Below are positions 1 to 6,927 of a stretch of 12,118 bases of DNA, one piece after another; position 1 is the first letter of the stretch; each line of letters begins with the position of its first letter. The notes beneath the pieces were generated by a model. It was given only the letters and a program-made list of their open reading frames with translations. It was not told the DNA's origin and did no database searches. Source of the stretch: JAICNR01 sp035699465 (GTDB taxonomy: Bacteria; Gemmatimonadota; Gemmatimonadetes; JACCXV01; JAHWKZ01); contig DASSPT010000012.1 of assembly GCA_035699465.1 (NCBI GenBank), positions 1-12,118 on the forward strand, given 5' to 3'. The position numbers were made by a program, and so were the translations under genes.

Positions 1-750
1 GAGCCAAGCGGCCAGGCTCTCCACCGCGCGCCGCGACATGCAGTAGATGATCCCGCTCTCGCCGGCGTGACGCCGCACGAGTGCGAGGATCTCGCGCCGG
101 GTGTTGCCGCCCGCGCCCTTCTTTCGTGCCCCCAGCCACAGGTTCGGGCGGAAGAACGAGCCCTTGAAACCGGCGGGGCTCCGCATGCCGAGCTGGCGCA
201 GGATGTCGCGGGCGACCCGGCGGGTGGCGGTCGCGGTGAGCGCCAGTACGGGGATGTCCCCCAGGCTCTCGCGGAGGCCCGCGAGTCTCCGGTAGGACGG
301 ACGGAAATCGTGTCCCCACTGGCTGATGCAGTGCGCCTCGTCCACCACCATGAGCGATAGTGGGCACTCGCCGAGGAGGTCCTTGAGGCGGCCCTCGAGC
401 GCCTCGGGCGCCAGGTAGACGATCTCGTAGCCGCCGGCGCGCAGGGTCTGGAGCCGCCTCCGGCGCTCGTCCGAGTCGAGGGTGGAGTCGATACGCGCCG
501 CGCGAAAGCCGAGGTCCGTCAGCGCGTCGACCTGGTCCTTCATGAGCGAGATCAGAGGAGACAGGACGAGCACCGTCCCGGGCAGGATCCGGGCAGGAAG
601 CTGGAACGTCAGCGACTTGCCGCCGCCGGTCGGCATGACCGCGATGCAGTCCCGGCCCGCCAGCACGGCGTCTATGACCTCGAGCTGGCCGGGAAGGAAC
701 GAGTCGAAGCCGAACACCTCACGCAAGACGATCTGGATGTCGGCCGTCAC
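1..750 (-). CDS. recQ: ATP-dependent DNA helicase RecQ, N-terminal 250 residues (runs off left edge)
   Basis: This is a superfamily 2, 3'-5' DNA helicase used in recombination and replication-fork repair. The translated minus strand opens with the RecQ motif 0 region (FGFDSFLPGQ, residues 13-22). The Walker A motif MPTGGGKS follows at 39-46, then motif Ia (LSPLISLMKDQ, about 63-73) and the RecQ-type DEAH box with its aromatic loop, DEAHCISQWGHDF, at 137-149. Motif III (LTATAT) lies near residue 171, and the start of the second RecA domain (GIIYCMSRR) sits close to the window edge. The C-terminal zinc, winged-helix and HRDC regions lie outside. The only in-frame start before an upstream stop is the GTG at 748-750. 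A GGAGGG lies about 11 bases before it, which is rather far. The gene follows the small exported-protein gene on the same strand after 53 bases and may be read with it. Identity is secure; the start is slightly less so. Confidence 0.95.
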   Translation of the reverse strand, partial: MTADIQIVLREVFGFDSFLPGQLEVIDAVLAGRDCIAVMPTGGGKSLTFQLPARILPGTVLVLSPLISLMKDQVDALTDLGFRAARIDSTLDSDERRRRLQTLRAGGYEIVYLAPEALEGRLKDLLGECPLSLMVVDEAHCISQWGHDFRPSYRRLAGLRESLGDIPVLALTATATRRVARDILRQLGMRSPAGFKGSFFRPNLWLGARKKGAGGNTRREILALVRRHAGESGIIYCMSRRAVESLAAWL

Positions 751-803
751 CGGACCGAGCCGCCCTCCATGGGATCAGGCACGAAGCGAGCGGCGGGTTC
801 GCC

Positions 804-1253
804 TCATTTGCGGAACACCTTGTATCCGAAGCTGCAGGGCGAGACCGAGCAGTCGTACATCGTGACCCACAGGATGTGCCCGCCCCCGGCCGGAGCGGTG
901 AACAGGAGCACCGGATAGGCGTCGTCCAGCGCGTCGCTCGTAATCTCGTTTCCATCCGGGTCGGTGAGCGTCAGATCGAGGTCGTCGCAATCCGCGTCGC
1001 AGACGCCCATGATCATGTACTCGACCCCCGACACGAGCTCGACCTCGAGGCCAACCTCGGCGCCGGGCTCGAGCACTCCGACGGTCATGTCGGTATGGGC
1101 CGCCTGGGTGTCGGGCCGATAGCCTTCGGTGGACATCCGGTCCTGCACGGCGTCGAGCTGGGCTTCGAGGATCGTCCGGTAGGAGGTCTGGGAATACGTT
1201 GCCTGCGCGAAGCTCAGCAGGAGGACCGGAACCAGCACGGCGAATCGCGGCAT
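804..1253 (-). CDS. small exported protein with PPC-like beta-sandwich
   Basis: The 149-residue product has a clear Sec signal peptide (MPRFAVLVPVLLLSFAQATYS, probable cleavage near residue 21), so it is periplasmic, secreted or surface-exposed. The region from about 58 to 148 reads like a bacterial pre-peptidase C-terminal (PPC) beta-sandwich. It has an LEPGAEV opening, alternating hydrophobic strands, an acidic turn-rich stretch with DLDLTLTDPDGNEI at 91-104, and a closing strand after GGGHILWVTM. Four cysteines (85, 89, 135, 140) could form two disulfides. No peptidase or other catalytic domain is attached, which is unusual for PPC domains, usually found as appendages. The ATG at 1251-1253 is preceded by AGGAGA at good spacing; longer in-frame starts would bury the signal peptide. 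It is divergent from the NTF2-like gene. The fold call is by pattern only. Confidence 0.8.
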   Translation of the reverse strand: MPRFAVLVPVLLLSFAQATYSQTSYRTILEAQLDAVQDRMSTEGYRPDTQAAHTDMTVGVLEPGAEVGLEVELVSGVEYMIMGVCDADCDDLDLTLTDPDGNEITSDALDDAYPVLLFTAPAGGGHILWVTMYDCSVSPCSFGYKVFRK

Positions 1254-1398
1254 GGCATTCTCCTGGAGTTGCCTGTGAGTTTGCTGCGGGGATGACTCGG
1301 CGCAATATAGTCCCTTTTGAATCCCCACCGCGCCCGGGCCGTCAGGGGAGGGCGGTCCGCGCCCGTGCGGCCACCGATCACTCAACCGAGGAGAATCG
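1254..1398. promoter_or_regulatory. divergent intergenic region with a -10-like box
   Basis: This 145-bp gap separates two divergently read genes for small exported proteins, so it should hold promoters for both. The only recognisable element is an AT-rich spot: read on the minus strand, positions 1309-1304 give TATATT, about 50 bases before the minus-strand ATG. No matching TTGACA is present at 16-18 bases. I see no comparable box for the plus-strand gene, only its GAGGAGA ribosome site just before 1399. Confidence 0.3.
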
Positions 1399-1875
1399 AT
1401 GATCCGTATCACAGTGGCATTCGTGCTGCTCGTGGCGATGGCGGCCCCCGCGCCGGTCGCCGCCCAGGAGAGCGAGGAGGCCGCGGTCATGGCAGTGGTC
1501 GAGGCCATGTTCGACGCCATGCGCGCGGGCGACAGCGCCGCCATGCGGGCCGTCCTCCACCCGGCCGCGACCGGTGCCAGCGTCTCCGTCCGCGAGGGCG
1601 TGCCCACGCTCGACCGCGAAGATTCCCTCGACGGCTTCGTGGAGGCGGTCGGCACCCCGCACGAGGAGGTGTGGGACGAGCGGATCTGGGACACGGAGGT
1701 GCGGGTGGACGGGAATCTCGCCACCGCCTGGATGAAGTACGCGTTCTACCTGGGCGACCAGTTCAGCCACTGTGGGGTGGACGCGTTCCAGCTCTTCAAG
1801 GGCGAAGACGGCTGGAAGGTCTTCCATATCGCCGACACGCGCCGGCGGGAGGGGTGCGAGACGCCGGAGGGCTGA
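1399..1875 (+). CDS. exported SnoaL/NTF2-like protein (DUF4440 / lumazine-binding-like)
   Basis: The 158-residue protein begins with a Sec signal peptide ending at VAAQ (about residue 23) and is therefore predicted to be exported. The mature part follows the NTF2-like cone fold of the SnoaL/DUF4440/Lumazine_bd_2 group. An N-terminal helix pair (VMAVVEAMFDAMRAGD) is followed by a region with LHP, a middle segment with DTEVRVDGNLATAWMKYAFYL, and a final strand pair VDAFQLFKGEDGWKVFHIADT. These short proteins often bind small hydrophobic ligands or act as isomerases, but no catalytic residue identifies a substrate here. The ATG at 1399 has GAGGAGA just upstream. It converges on the PaaK-like gene with only 36 bases between the stop codons. 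Fold-level assignment only. Confidence 0.85.
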   Translation: MIRITVAFVLLVAMAAPAPVAAQESEEAAVMAVVEAMFDAMRAGDSAAMRAVLHPAATGASVSVREGVPTLDREDSLDGFVEAVGTPHEEVWDERIWDTEVRVDGNLATAWMKYAFYLGDQFSHCGVDAFQLFKGEDGWKVFHIADTRRREGCETPEG

Positions 1876-1888
1876 GAGGGGCTCCGCG

Positions 1889-1911
1889 CCTCGGCAGTCT
1901 CTGCGGCGAGG
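1889..1911. terminator. possible bidirectional terminator hairpin
   Basis: In the 36-bp gap between two convergent genes, CCTCG-GCAG (1889-1897) can pair with CTGC and CGAGG (1901-1904, 1907-1911) around a TCT loop, with a two-base bulge. It abuts the stop codon of the minus-strand gene. There is no T-run on either side, so it is not a canonical intrinsic terminator. The placement is the main argument for it. Confidence 0.3.
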
Positions 1912-3306
1912 TCAGGACATGGATACCGGCACCTCCGACCATGTCCTGCGGAGCTTGCCGGTACGGGGATCCCTGCCTGGCGGGATCGGCGAGAGCTCCA
2001 CGGAGACGTTGGGGAGCCCCCGCGACCGCAGGTACGACCGCACCCTGCTTTCCATCACCTCCCAGGTGGCGACCGGGTCGGCTCCCTCGACGAACTGCAC
2101 GCGAAAGGAGAGCACGTCCTCGGCCGTCTGCACCATCTGCGTGCCCGGGCCGATCCCGGGGACGGAGCCGAGGAGGCCGATGATCATGGCCATGGGCAGG
2201 AGCGCTACTTCCCGATCCCCGTCGCGGAAGATCAGCGTGTCGTGCTGCCGCCCTTCGACGCGGATCGCCGGGAGCGGATTGGCACACGGACAAGGGTCGG
2301 GTCTCGCCGTCACCCGGTCCCCGAGATCGTGCCGGATCACCGGCTGCGTGCGGTTCGCGAGATTCGTGACCAGCGCCGTGTGGCTCGTCTCCCCGGGAGG
2401 CACCGGGCGGAGATCCTCGTCCACGGGTTCCAGCACTACCCAATCGGCGTTGACGTGGAGCCACCCCTCCGGACACTCGAAACCGAGCGCGAGGAACTCC
2501 GAGGCCGCGTACGAATCGCGCAGCGGGCATCCGAACGCCGATTCGATCCGCGCGCGAGCCGCAGGTTCGACCCACTCCGAGACAGAGACCGCGAGGACGA
2601 TGTCGAGCGACAGGCGTCCTGCGAGCTGCTCGACGGCCAGGCAATCGAGGGCCGTCGGATAGCCGACAAGGGCCGAAGGCTGCCAGTACTCGAGCGCGCG
2701 AGCGATGCGCGAAACGGACTTCTGGATCGAGAGCGTGGTCGAGCGGACATTGGCGAAAGCGCCGACGGGGCTCGGCCGCCGCACCATGGCCGCGCTGGCG
2801 TAGTGGCTGTTCGTGGCGATGACCGCCGCAACCCGGCCTCCCCGAAGTCCCATCCGGGCCGCCCCGCGCGCACCGAGCCACGACATCCAGCCGCGGGTGA
2901 GCCAGAGCGCCCAGTAGACGTCCATGGCGTCCTGGTCGGTCACGAACAGGGACTTCCTGCCGGCGACGCCGGAGGAACGGCAGACGGAATAGCGATCCAG
3001 CCAGGGGCGTCCGACCCGCGCGCGATCCTGCACGTACCGCCAGACCGCGTCGCGCGTGATCGCCGGGTCGGTCACCGACTCGTCGAATCCTTCCACCCAC
3101 TCCACTTTGGTCACCGGAGGAAGCTCCGCCAGGCCCGCGCTCTCCGGAATCCCGGACCAATGTCGCCGATAGAACGGGATCCGCCGCGCGTGCGTCAGCA
3201 TCGCGGCCAGGCGTCGATCCCTGCGCGAAGCGAGCGCGTCCGGACCGCCGGCGCGCGCGCGCACGGCGTCCAAGGCGACCTGGAGCAATCGGGCTCTTCT
3301 TCCCAT
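1912..3306 (-). CDS. PaaK/CapK-like adenylate-forming (ANL superfamily) enzyme
   Basis: The 464-residue protein resembles phenylacetate-CoA ligase PaaK and its CapK relatives, which activate carboxylates as acyl-adenylates and transfer them to CoA or another acceptor. ANL motifs appear in order. The phosphate-binding A3 loop is in the form CRSSGVAGRK (109-118). The A5 aromatic motif is YAASE (266-270), and A7 is IRHDLGD (324-330), followed by a CPC pair at 339-341. A8 is VEGRQHDTLIF (350-360), and the A10 catalytic lysine sits in DPRTGKLRRT (K451). The A3 loop departs from the usual SSGTTG, so kinetics or acceptor may differ. The ATG at 3304-3306 with AGGAAA upstream is preferred over an in-frame start 26 codons earlier, because that stretch lies in the divergent promoter region and looks non-native. 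It stands alone among unrelated genes, so the substrate cannot be read from context. Confidence 0.88.
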   Translation of the reverse strand: MGRRARLLQVALDAVRARAGGPDALASRRDRRLAAMLTHARRIPFYRRHWSGIPESAGLAELPPVTKVEWVEGFDESVTDPAITRDAVWRYVQDRARVGRPWLDRYSVCRSSGVAGRKSLFVTDQDAMDVYWALWLTRGWMSWLGARGAARMGLRGGRVAAVIATNSHYASAAMVRRPSPVGAFANVRSTTLSIQKSVSRIARALEYWQPSALVGYPTALDCLAVEQLAGRLSLDIVLAVSVSEWVEPAARARIESAFGCPLRDSYAASEFLALGFECPEGWLHVNADWVVLEPVDEDLRPVPPGETSHTALVTNLANRTQPVIRHDLGDRVTARPDPCPCANPLPAIRVEGRQHDTLIFRDGDREVALLPMAMIIGLLGSVPGIGPGTQMVQTAEDVLSFRVQFVEGADPVATWEVMESRVRSYLRSRGLPNVSVELSPIPPGRDPRTGKLRRTWSEVPVSMS

Positions 3307-3403
3307 GGGGTTTCCTGTATGCGTATTCGGTGCGAGACTGAAAGAATATAGAGGTCGCCTACGGCGCGAGCGCGATTGGCACATCGGAAAAGGAGGAATT
3401 TCG
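3307..3403. promoter_or_regulatory. divergent promoter region between PaaK-like and aldo/keto reductase genes
   Basis: The 97-bp gap must start transcription both ways. Its AT-rich centre (AAAGAATATAGA, 3341-3352) supplies TATATT on the minus strand, about 40 bases before the minus-strand ATG, and TATAGA on the plus strand. Neither has a convincing -35 hexamer at normal spacing. The minus-strand box matches the TATATT in the other divergent gap near 1304-1309. Confidence 0.3.
3391..3396 (+). promoter_or_regulatory. strong Shine-Dalgarno fixing a TTG start
   Basis: AGGAGG lies seven bases before TTG at 3404-3406, which is the ideal distance. The protein beginning there starts MHYRSLGRSG, exactly where aldo/keto reductases of this class begin. 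This settles the start against the ATG at 3305, which would add 33 unrelated residues overlapping the divergent gene. Confidence 0.85.
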
Positions 3404-4369
3404 TTGCACTATCGCAGTCTGGGACGGTCCGGAATCCGGCTGAGCGCGGTGGGGCTCGGCTCGTGGCTCACGTACGGTAGCGCGGTCGAGGAGTCCACCG
3501 CGCGCCGCTGCGTCGAGCGGGCGCTCGAGCTCGGCGTCAATTTCATCGACACGGCCAATGTGTACGATCGCGGCAGGGCGGAAGAGGTCGTGGGCCGGGC
3601 GCTGTCACGGTATCCCCGCGAATCGTATGTCCTCGCCACCAAGGTCTACTTCCCCATGGGCGAGGGACCCAACGACAGAGGTCTTTCGAGGAAGCACGTA
3701 TTCGAGCAGTGCCACCACTCCCTGCGCCGACTGGGCGTCGACTACATCGACCTCTACCAGTGTCACCGCTGGGACGAGGAGACGCCGCTGGAAGAAACCT
3801 GCGAGGTCATGAACGACCTTTCTCGTCAGGGTAAGATCCTGTATTGGGGAGTCTCCGAGTGGTCCGCCCCGCAGATCCGCCAGGCGGTCGAGGTGTGCCG
3901 GGCGAATGGATGGCGGTCGCCGTCCAGCAACCAGCCGGAATACAACGCGCTTCAGCGGGGGATCGAGCGGGAAGTCCTGCCCGCGACCCGCGAGCTCGGC
4001 CTGGGGAACGTCGTCTGGTCGCCGCTCGCCCAGGGGATCCTGACCGGGAAGTACCGCTCGCTCGCCGGTGCCCCGAAAGGAAGCCGGGCCGCCGGACCGC
4101 AGGGCGGGTTCATGCGCCGCTACTGGCGCGCCGAGGTTCTGGACGCCGTCGGCCGCCTGGCTCCATTGGCGGCGAAGACGGGATGCTCGATGTCCCAGCT
4201 GGCCCTGGCGTGGTGTCTCAGGCGAGCCGAGGTGACGAGCGTCATCGTGGGGGCGACTTCCACGCGGCACGTCGACGACAACGTCGCGGCCGCGGACCGG
4301 CAGATCGATCCCGAGGTGCTCGACGAGATGAGCCGCATCCTCGAGCCCGTCCAGGCGCCGACGATCTGA
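3404..4369 (+). CDS. aldo/keto reductase of the Kv-beta / YghZ type
   Basis: The product is a 321-residue cytosolic NAD(P)H-dependent oxidoreductase with a TIM barrel, reducing aldehydes or ketones to alcohols. The catalytic tetrad is complete: D49 and Y54 in NFIDTANVYDRG, K80 in VLATKVYF, and H121 in DLYQCHRWDE. The following strand ends in YWGVSEWS, the SSNQPEYN segment fits the YghZ/Kv-beta branch, and the late cofactor region reads VIVGATSTRHVDDNV. Length is normal for the family. Translation begins at TTG, chosen because AGGAGG is perfectly spaced and because the second residues (YRSLGRSG) match family N-termini. It is read divergently from the PaaK-like gene and ends about 75 bases before the next gene. 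The true substrate is unknown; many members act on methylglyoxal or sugar-derived carbonyls. Confidence 0.94.
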   Translation: MHYRSLGRSGIRLSAVGLGSWLTYGSAVEESTARRCVERALELGVNFIDTANVYDRGRAEEVVGRALSRYPRESYVLATKVYFPMGEGPNDRGLSRKHVFEQCHHSLRRLGVDYIDLYQCHRWDEETPLEETCEVMNDLSRQGKILYWGVSEWSAPQIRQAVEVCRANGWRSPSSNQPEYNALQRGIEREVLPATRELGLGNVVWSPLAQGILTGKYRSLAGAPKGSRAAGPQGGFMRRYWRAEVLDAVGRLAPLAAKTGCSMSQLALAWCLRRAEVTSVIVGATSTRHVDDNVAAADRQIDPEVLDEMSRILEPVQAPTI

Positions 4370-4444
4370 GGGCTGGAAACGGGACAGCGGCCGGGGTAAC
4401 CTAGGAAAGTGGCTCGCTCCGATGCTCGCCGAGTGGATTCGAGG

Positions 4445-4957
4445 ATGCGCCCGAGAGCGGTTATCGGCGCGGCGCTCCTGGCCCTCGCGCTCGCGTGCGG
4501 CACGGAGGATCTCGGGCCGACCGTTCCCGGAGATCCTTCGCCTCCGAGACCCATCGTGGGGCGGATCGGCGAGCTGACGTTCTCGGCGCTGCTCCTGCAG
4601 CCCTCGTGGGACCGTCTGGTGGGGCGGATTACGTTGACCAATCCCACGGCGGACATCGTCGCGCTCCGGTTCCCCGATACCTGCGTCGTTCTCCTCCGGC
4701 TCTACCGGCTTGCCGACGAGCAGCGGGTCGTCGACGCGCACAGCAAGCGCTGCCAGCCCCGACCGATCGACATGACGCTGGGGCCCGGCGAATCCCGCAC
4801 GTTCGAGACGAACGTGACCTTCTTCTTCATCCTGGGGATCGAGATCCCGGAGGGACGCTACCGCGCGACCCTCTATCTGCGTCCCGACGGCTCCGACGAG
4901 GTGGAGATCGGAGTCGGGTTGCCGCGTCTCATCCGGCCGGAAGAAGAGCAGGCGTGA
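4445..4957 (+). CDS. lipoprotein with BsuPI-like beta domain
   Basis: The product is a predicted lipoprotein of 170 residues. The N-terminus MRPRAVIGAALLALALAC carries a lipobox (LALAC, Cys18), so the mature protein should be lipid-anchored outside the cytoplasmic membrane. The rest resembles the BsuPI domain, an immunoglobulin-like fold named for an intracellular proteinase inhibitor. It has LVGRITLTNPTADIVALRF, a central strand with VVLLRLYRL, and the typical LGPGESRTFETN followed by IPEGRYRATLYL. The ATG at 4445 gives a standard lipoprotein signal but has no well-spaced ribosome site. GTG at 4409 (12 residues longer, with AGGAAA very close) is the alternative. It is the first gene of the overlapping run and shares a four-base GTGA overlap with the cyclase gene. 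A real protease-inhibitor role is not implied; the domain is mostly a generic extracytoplasmic module. Confidence 0.82.
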   Translation: MRPRAVIGAALLALALACGTEDLGPTVPGDPSPPRPIVGRIGELTFSALLLQPSWDRLVGRITLTNPTADIVALRFPDTCVVLLRLYRLADEQRVVDAHSKRCQPRPIDMTLGPGESRTFETNVTFFFILGIEIPEGRYRATLYLRPDGSDEVEIGVGLPRLIRPEEEQA

Positions 4958-5790
4958 GGGCCCCTCCGGCCGTCGCGCGCGCGGCGCTCAGCGTGATCCT
5001 GGGATCCGCCTTCGCGGCGACCGTCCTGGCTCAGGAGGATCCCCTCCCGGGTCCGAACACCGAGCTCGTGGACCTCACCCATTCCTTCGACGATTCGACG
5101 ATCTACTGGCCCACCGCGGAGACCTTCGCGCTGAAAGTGGTGAGCGAAGGCCGCACGGACTTCGGGTGGTACGCGGCGAAGTCCTTCTGCGCGGCGGAGC
5201 ACGGCGGCACCCACCTCGACGCGCCGATTCACTTCGCCGAAGGCGCGCGCGGCGCCGACGAAATCCCGCTCGAGGATCTGATCGGGGAGGCGATCGTGGT
5301 CGACGTCTCGCAGTCCGCGGCCGCCGATCGGGATCTCGAGATCGGTGTCGACGAGTTCGAGGCCTGGGAGGGGGCGAACGGCCCGATCCCGGCGCGCGCG
5401 ATCGTTCTCCTGCGAACGGGGTGGGGCGACCGCTGGCCCGACCCGGAGCGCTACCTGGGTACCGCCGCGCGTGGCCAGGACGCAGTGGCGGACCTCCACT
5501 TCCCGGGCCTCTCCGAGGAGGGCGCGGCCTGGCTCGTCGAGCGCGGGGTGCGGGCGGTCGGCATCGACACCGCGTCGATCGATCGCGGTCAGTCGACCGA
5601 GTTCCGCGCGCACCGCGTCCTCGCGGCCGCGAACGTCCCCATCTTCGAGAACGTGGCAAGCCTCGACCGCGTCGTCGTGAAGGGCGCCACGGTAGTCGCC
5701 TTGCCGATGAAGATCGCCGGTGGGACGGGCGGGCCGCTCCGGATCGTCGCGCTCCAGCCCCTCTCCATCCCCGGCGCCCCCGGTGACTGA
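4954..5790 (+). CDS. exported cyclase-family (kynurenine formamidase-like) metal hydrolase
   Basis: The 278-residue protein belongs to the cyclase / KynB group of metal-dependent hydrolases that open amide, lactone or ester bonds. The signature is HGGTHLDAPIHF with H83, H87, D89 and H93. The distal pair H220 (in FRAHRVLAAANVPIFENV) and E232 keeps the same 12-residue spacing as the zinc ligands in bacterial kynurenine formamidase. FPGLSEEGAAWLVERGVRAVGIDTASID is also typical. Unlike cytosolic KynB it has a Sec signal peptide (hydrophobic segment to TVLAQ, cleavage near residue 26), so it should act outside the cytoplasm. The start is GTG inside the GTGA overlap with the lipoprotein stop, with GGAAGA a little upstream. 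There is no tryptophan-degradation gene nearby, so the substrate is open. It overlaps the ferredoxin gene by eight bases. Confidence 0.92.
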   Translation: MRAPPAVARAALSVILGSAFAATVLAQEDPLPGPNTELVDLTHSFDDSTIYWPTAETFALKVVSEGRTDFGWYAAKSFCAAEHGGTHLDAPIHFAEGARGADEIPLEDLIGEAIVVDVSQSAAADRDLEIGVDEFEAWEGANGPIPARAIVLLRTGWGDRWPDPERYLGTAARGQDAVADLHFPGLSEEGAAWLVERGVRAVGIDTASIDRGQSTEFRAHRVLAAANVPIFENVASLDRVVVKGATVVALPMKIAGGTGGPLRIVALQPLSIPGAPGD

Positions 5791-6037
5791 CGCCGGCGGC
5801 GTCTTCGAACGCCGGATAGCCGGGCTGACCGTGCGGATCGACCGCCTTCTATGCGTGGGCTTCGGGGACTGCATCGACGAGGCGCCGGAGTCCTTCGCGC
5901 TGGACGAGGAGGGCGTCGTGGTCTTCGGCCCGGATCCGGACGCGGTGGGGCGGGAGCGGATCGTGCGGGCCTGCGCCTCCTGTCCGGTGGACGCGCTCAC
6001 GGTCCTCGACGGAGACGGAAGGCAGCTGGCGCCTTGA
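5783..6037 (+). CDS. small ferredoxin, 3Fe-4S type
   Basis: The product is an 84-residue cytosolic electron carrier. The pattern is C24-x5-C30 in LCVGFGDC, followed by EAPESFALDEEGVV, then C64-A-S-C67-P-V-D-A-L. Relative to monocluster ferredoxins the second ligand position is Phe27 and the residue before the proline is Ala34. C24, C30 and C67 would therefore hold a [3Fe-4S] cluster, as in ferredoxins that feed P450s. C64 is extra and could allow a disulfide or a fourth ligand. The GTG at 5783 lies within the end of the cyclase gene, and the stop overlaps the following TTG start (TTGA), so translation is probably coupled. No P450 or oxygenase is in the window. The neighbouring Mrp ATPase and PCP_red proteins suggest redox supply to cofactor chemistry, but that is inference. 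Confidence 0.9.
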   Translation: MTDAGGVFERRIAGLTVRIDRLLCVGFGDCIDEAPESFALDEEGVVVFGPDPDAVGRERIVRACASCPVDALTVLDGDGRQLAP

Positions 6038-6927
6038 ACGACGACCGCGCGCCGCGCCGGATCCGGACCTACCACGAGGTCGCCGACCCCGCGGCCGAGT
6101 CGGTGGTGGGCCAGGTCGTCGATCAGAGGCGACGGCTGAGGGACCGGCTCGCCCGGGTTCGCCGGCTGGTCGCAATAGGGAGCGGCAAAGGCGGCGTGGG
6201 GAAGAGCGCGATCAGCGCGAACGTCGCCGCGGCGTTGTCGGCGGGAGGCCGCGCGGTAGGCGCGTTGGACGCCGATCTCGACGGACCCTCGCTGGCGCGC
6301 ATGCTGGGCGCCGGCGGCGGGCTCGTGCGCGGGGACAGCGGCTTTCGGCCCGCGAGAGGGGTGGCCGGCGTGGGCGTGGTGTCGATGGACCTCCTCGTCG
6401 CCGAGGACGCGCCTCTCCGATGGCGCGGGCCCGAGGACCACCAGTTCGCGTGGCGGAGCGTCCTCGAGACCGGAGCGTTGCGCGAATTTCTCTCCGACGT
6501 CGAGTGGGGCGACCTCGACGTCCTCGTGCTCGACTTGCCGCCCGGCACCGACAAGCTCGCGCGGCTGATCGATCTGGTGGGACCGCCCGACGTCGTGCTG
6601 ATCGTCACGACTCCTTCCGAAGCCGCTCGGCACGTGGTGGCGAAGAGCGCGCGGTTTCTCGAGGAATCCGGGATCCGCGAGGTGGGTCTGGTCGCGAACA
6701 TGGCGTCCTGGAGCTGCCCTCACTGCGGAGTGGCGGAGCCGCTCTTCGCCGCCGACGGAGCCCGCCGGCTGGCGCGGGACGCCGGTCTCGAGCTCTGGGC
6801 GGAGCTGCCGTTCGATCCGCGGATCGCGGCCGACACCGACGAAGGCATGCCGATCGTGCTGAGCGCCCCCGAGCGCCCCGCGGCCCGGGCCCTCGCCGCG
6901 CTCGCCGAACGGCTGGGGGTCCCGTGA
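6034..6927 (+). CDS. mrp: Mrp/NBP35-family iron-sulfur carrier P-loop ATPase
   Basis: The product is a 297-residue cytosolic ATPase of the SIMIBI class that, in studied members, carries and delivers Fe-S clusters as a dimer. The deviant Walker A GSGKGGVGKS occupies 49-58. The switch region follows as LDADLDGPSLARMLG, then WRGPEDHQFAWRSVLETGAL, and Walker B VLVLDLPPGTDK. The cluster-bridging CPHC motif is at 228-231 (NMASWSCPHCG), so the carrier function looks intact. The usual N-terminal FeS-assembly (DUF59) domain is absent; instead there is a roughly 45-residue charged leader. I place the start at TTG 6034, within the TTGA overlap with the ferredoxin stop. A downstream GTG cannot be excluded. 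The stop overlaps the next GTG. Its place between a ferredoxin and a PCP_red protein suggests a dedicated client. BchL of dark protochlorophyllide reductase is a related ATPase that works with a PCP_red-containing partner. Confidence 0.93.
   Translation: MNDDRAPRRIRTYHEVADPAAESVVGQVVDQRRRLRDRLARVRRLVAIGSGKGGVGKSAISANVAAALSAGGRAVGALDADLDGPSLARMLGAGGGLVRGDSGFRPARGVAGVGVVSMDLLVAEDAPLRWRGPEDHQFAWRSVLETGALREFLSDVEWGDLDVLVLDLPPGTDKLARLIDLVGPPDVVLIVTTPSEAARHVVAKSARFLEESGIREVGLVANMASWSCPHCGVAEPLFAADGARRLARDAGLELWAELPFDPRIAADTDEGMPIVLSAPERPAARALAALAERLGVP

Noticed and set aside
1796..3160. Overlapping minus-strand frame of 454 codons
   Set aside because: It is a shifted frame of the PaaK-like gene. 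Only the frame from 3306 to 1912 carries the ANL motifs A3, A5, A7, A8 and A10.
3305..3403. ATG at 3305 as the start of the aldo/keto reductase
   Set aside because: It would overlap the divergent gene's start and add 33 residues unlike the family. The TTG at 3404 has a perfect Shine-Dalgarno and a family-typical N-terminus.
4873..6723. 616-codon open frame on the minus strand
   Set aside because: It runs antisense through the cyclase, ferredoxin and Mrp genes, all of which have intact catalytic or cluster motifs on the plus strand. Its product is Arg/Pro-rich with no recognisable domain.
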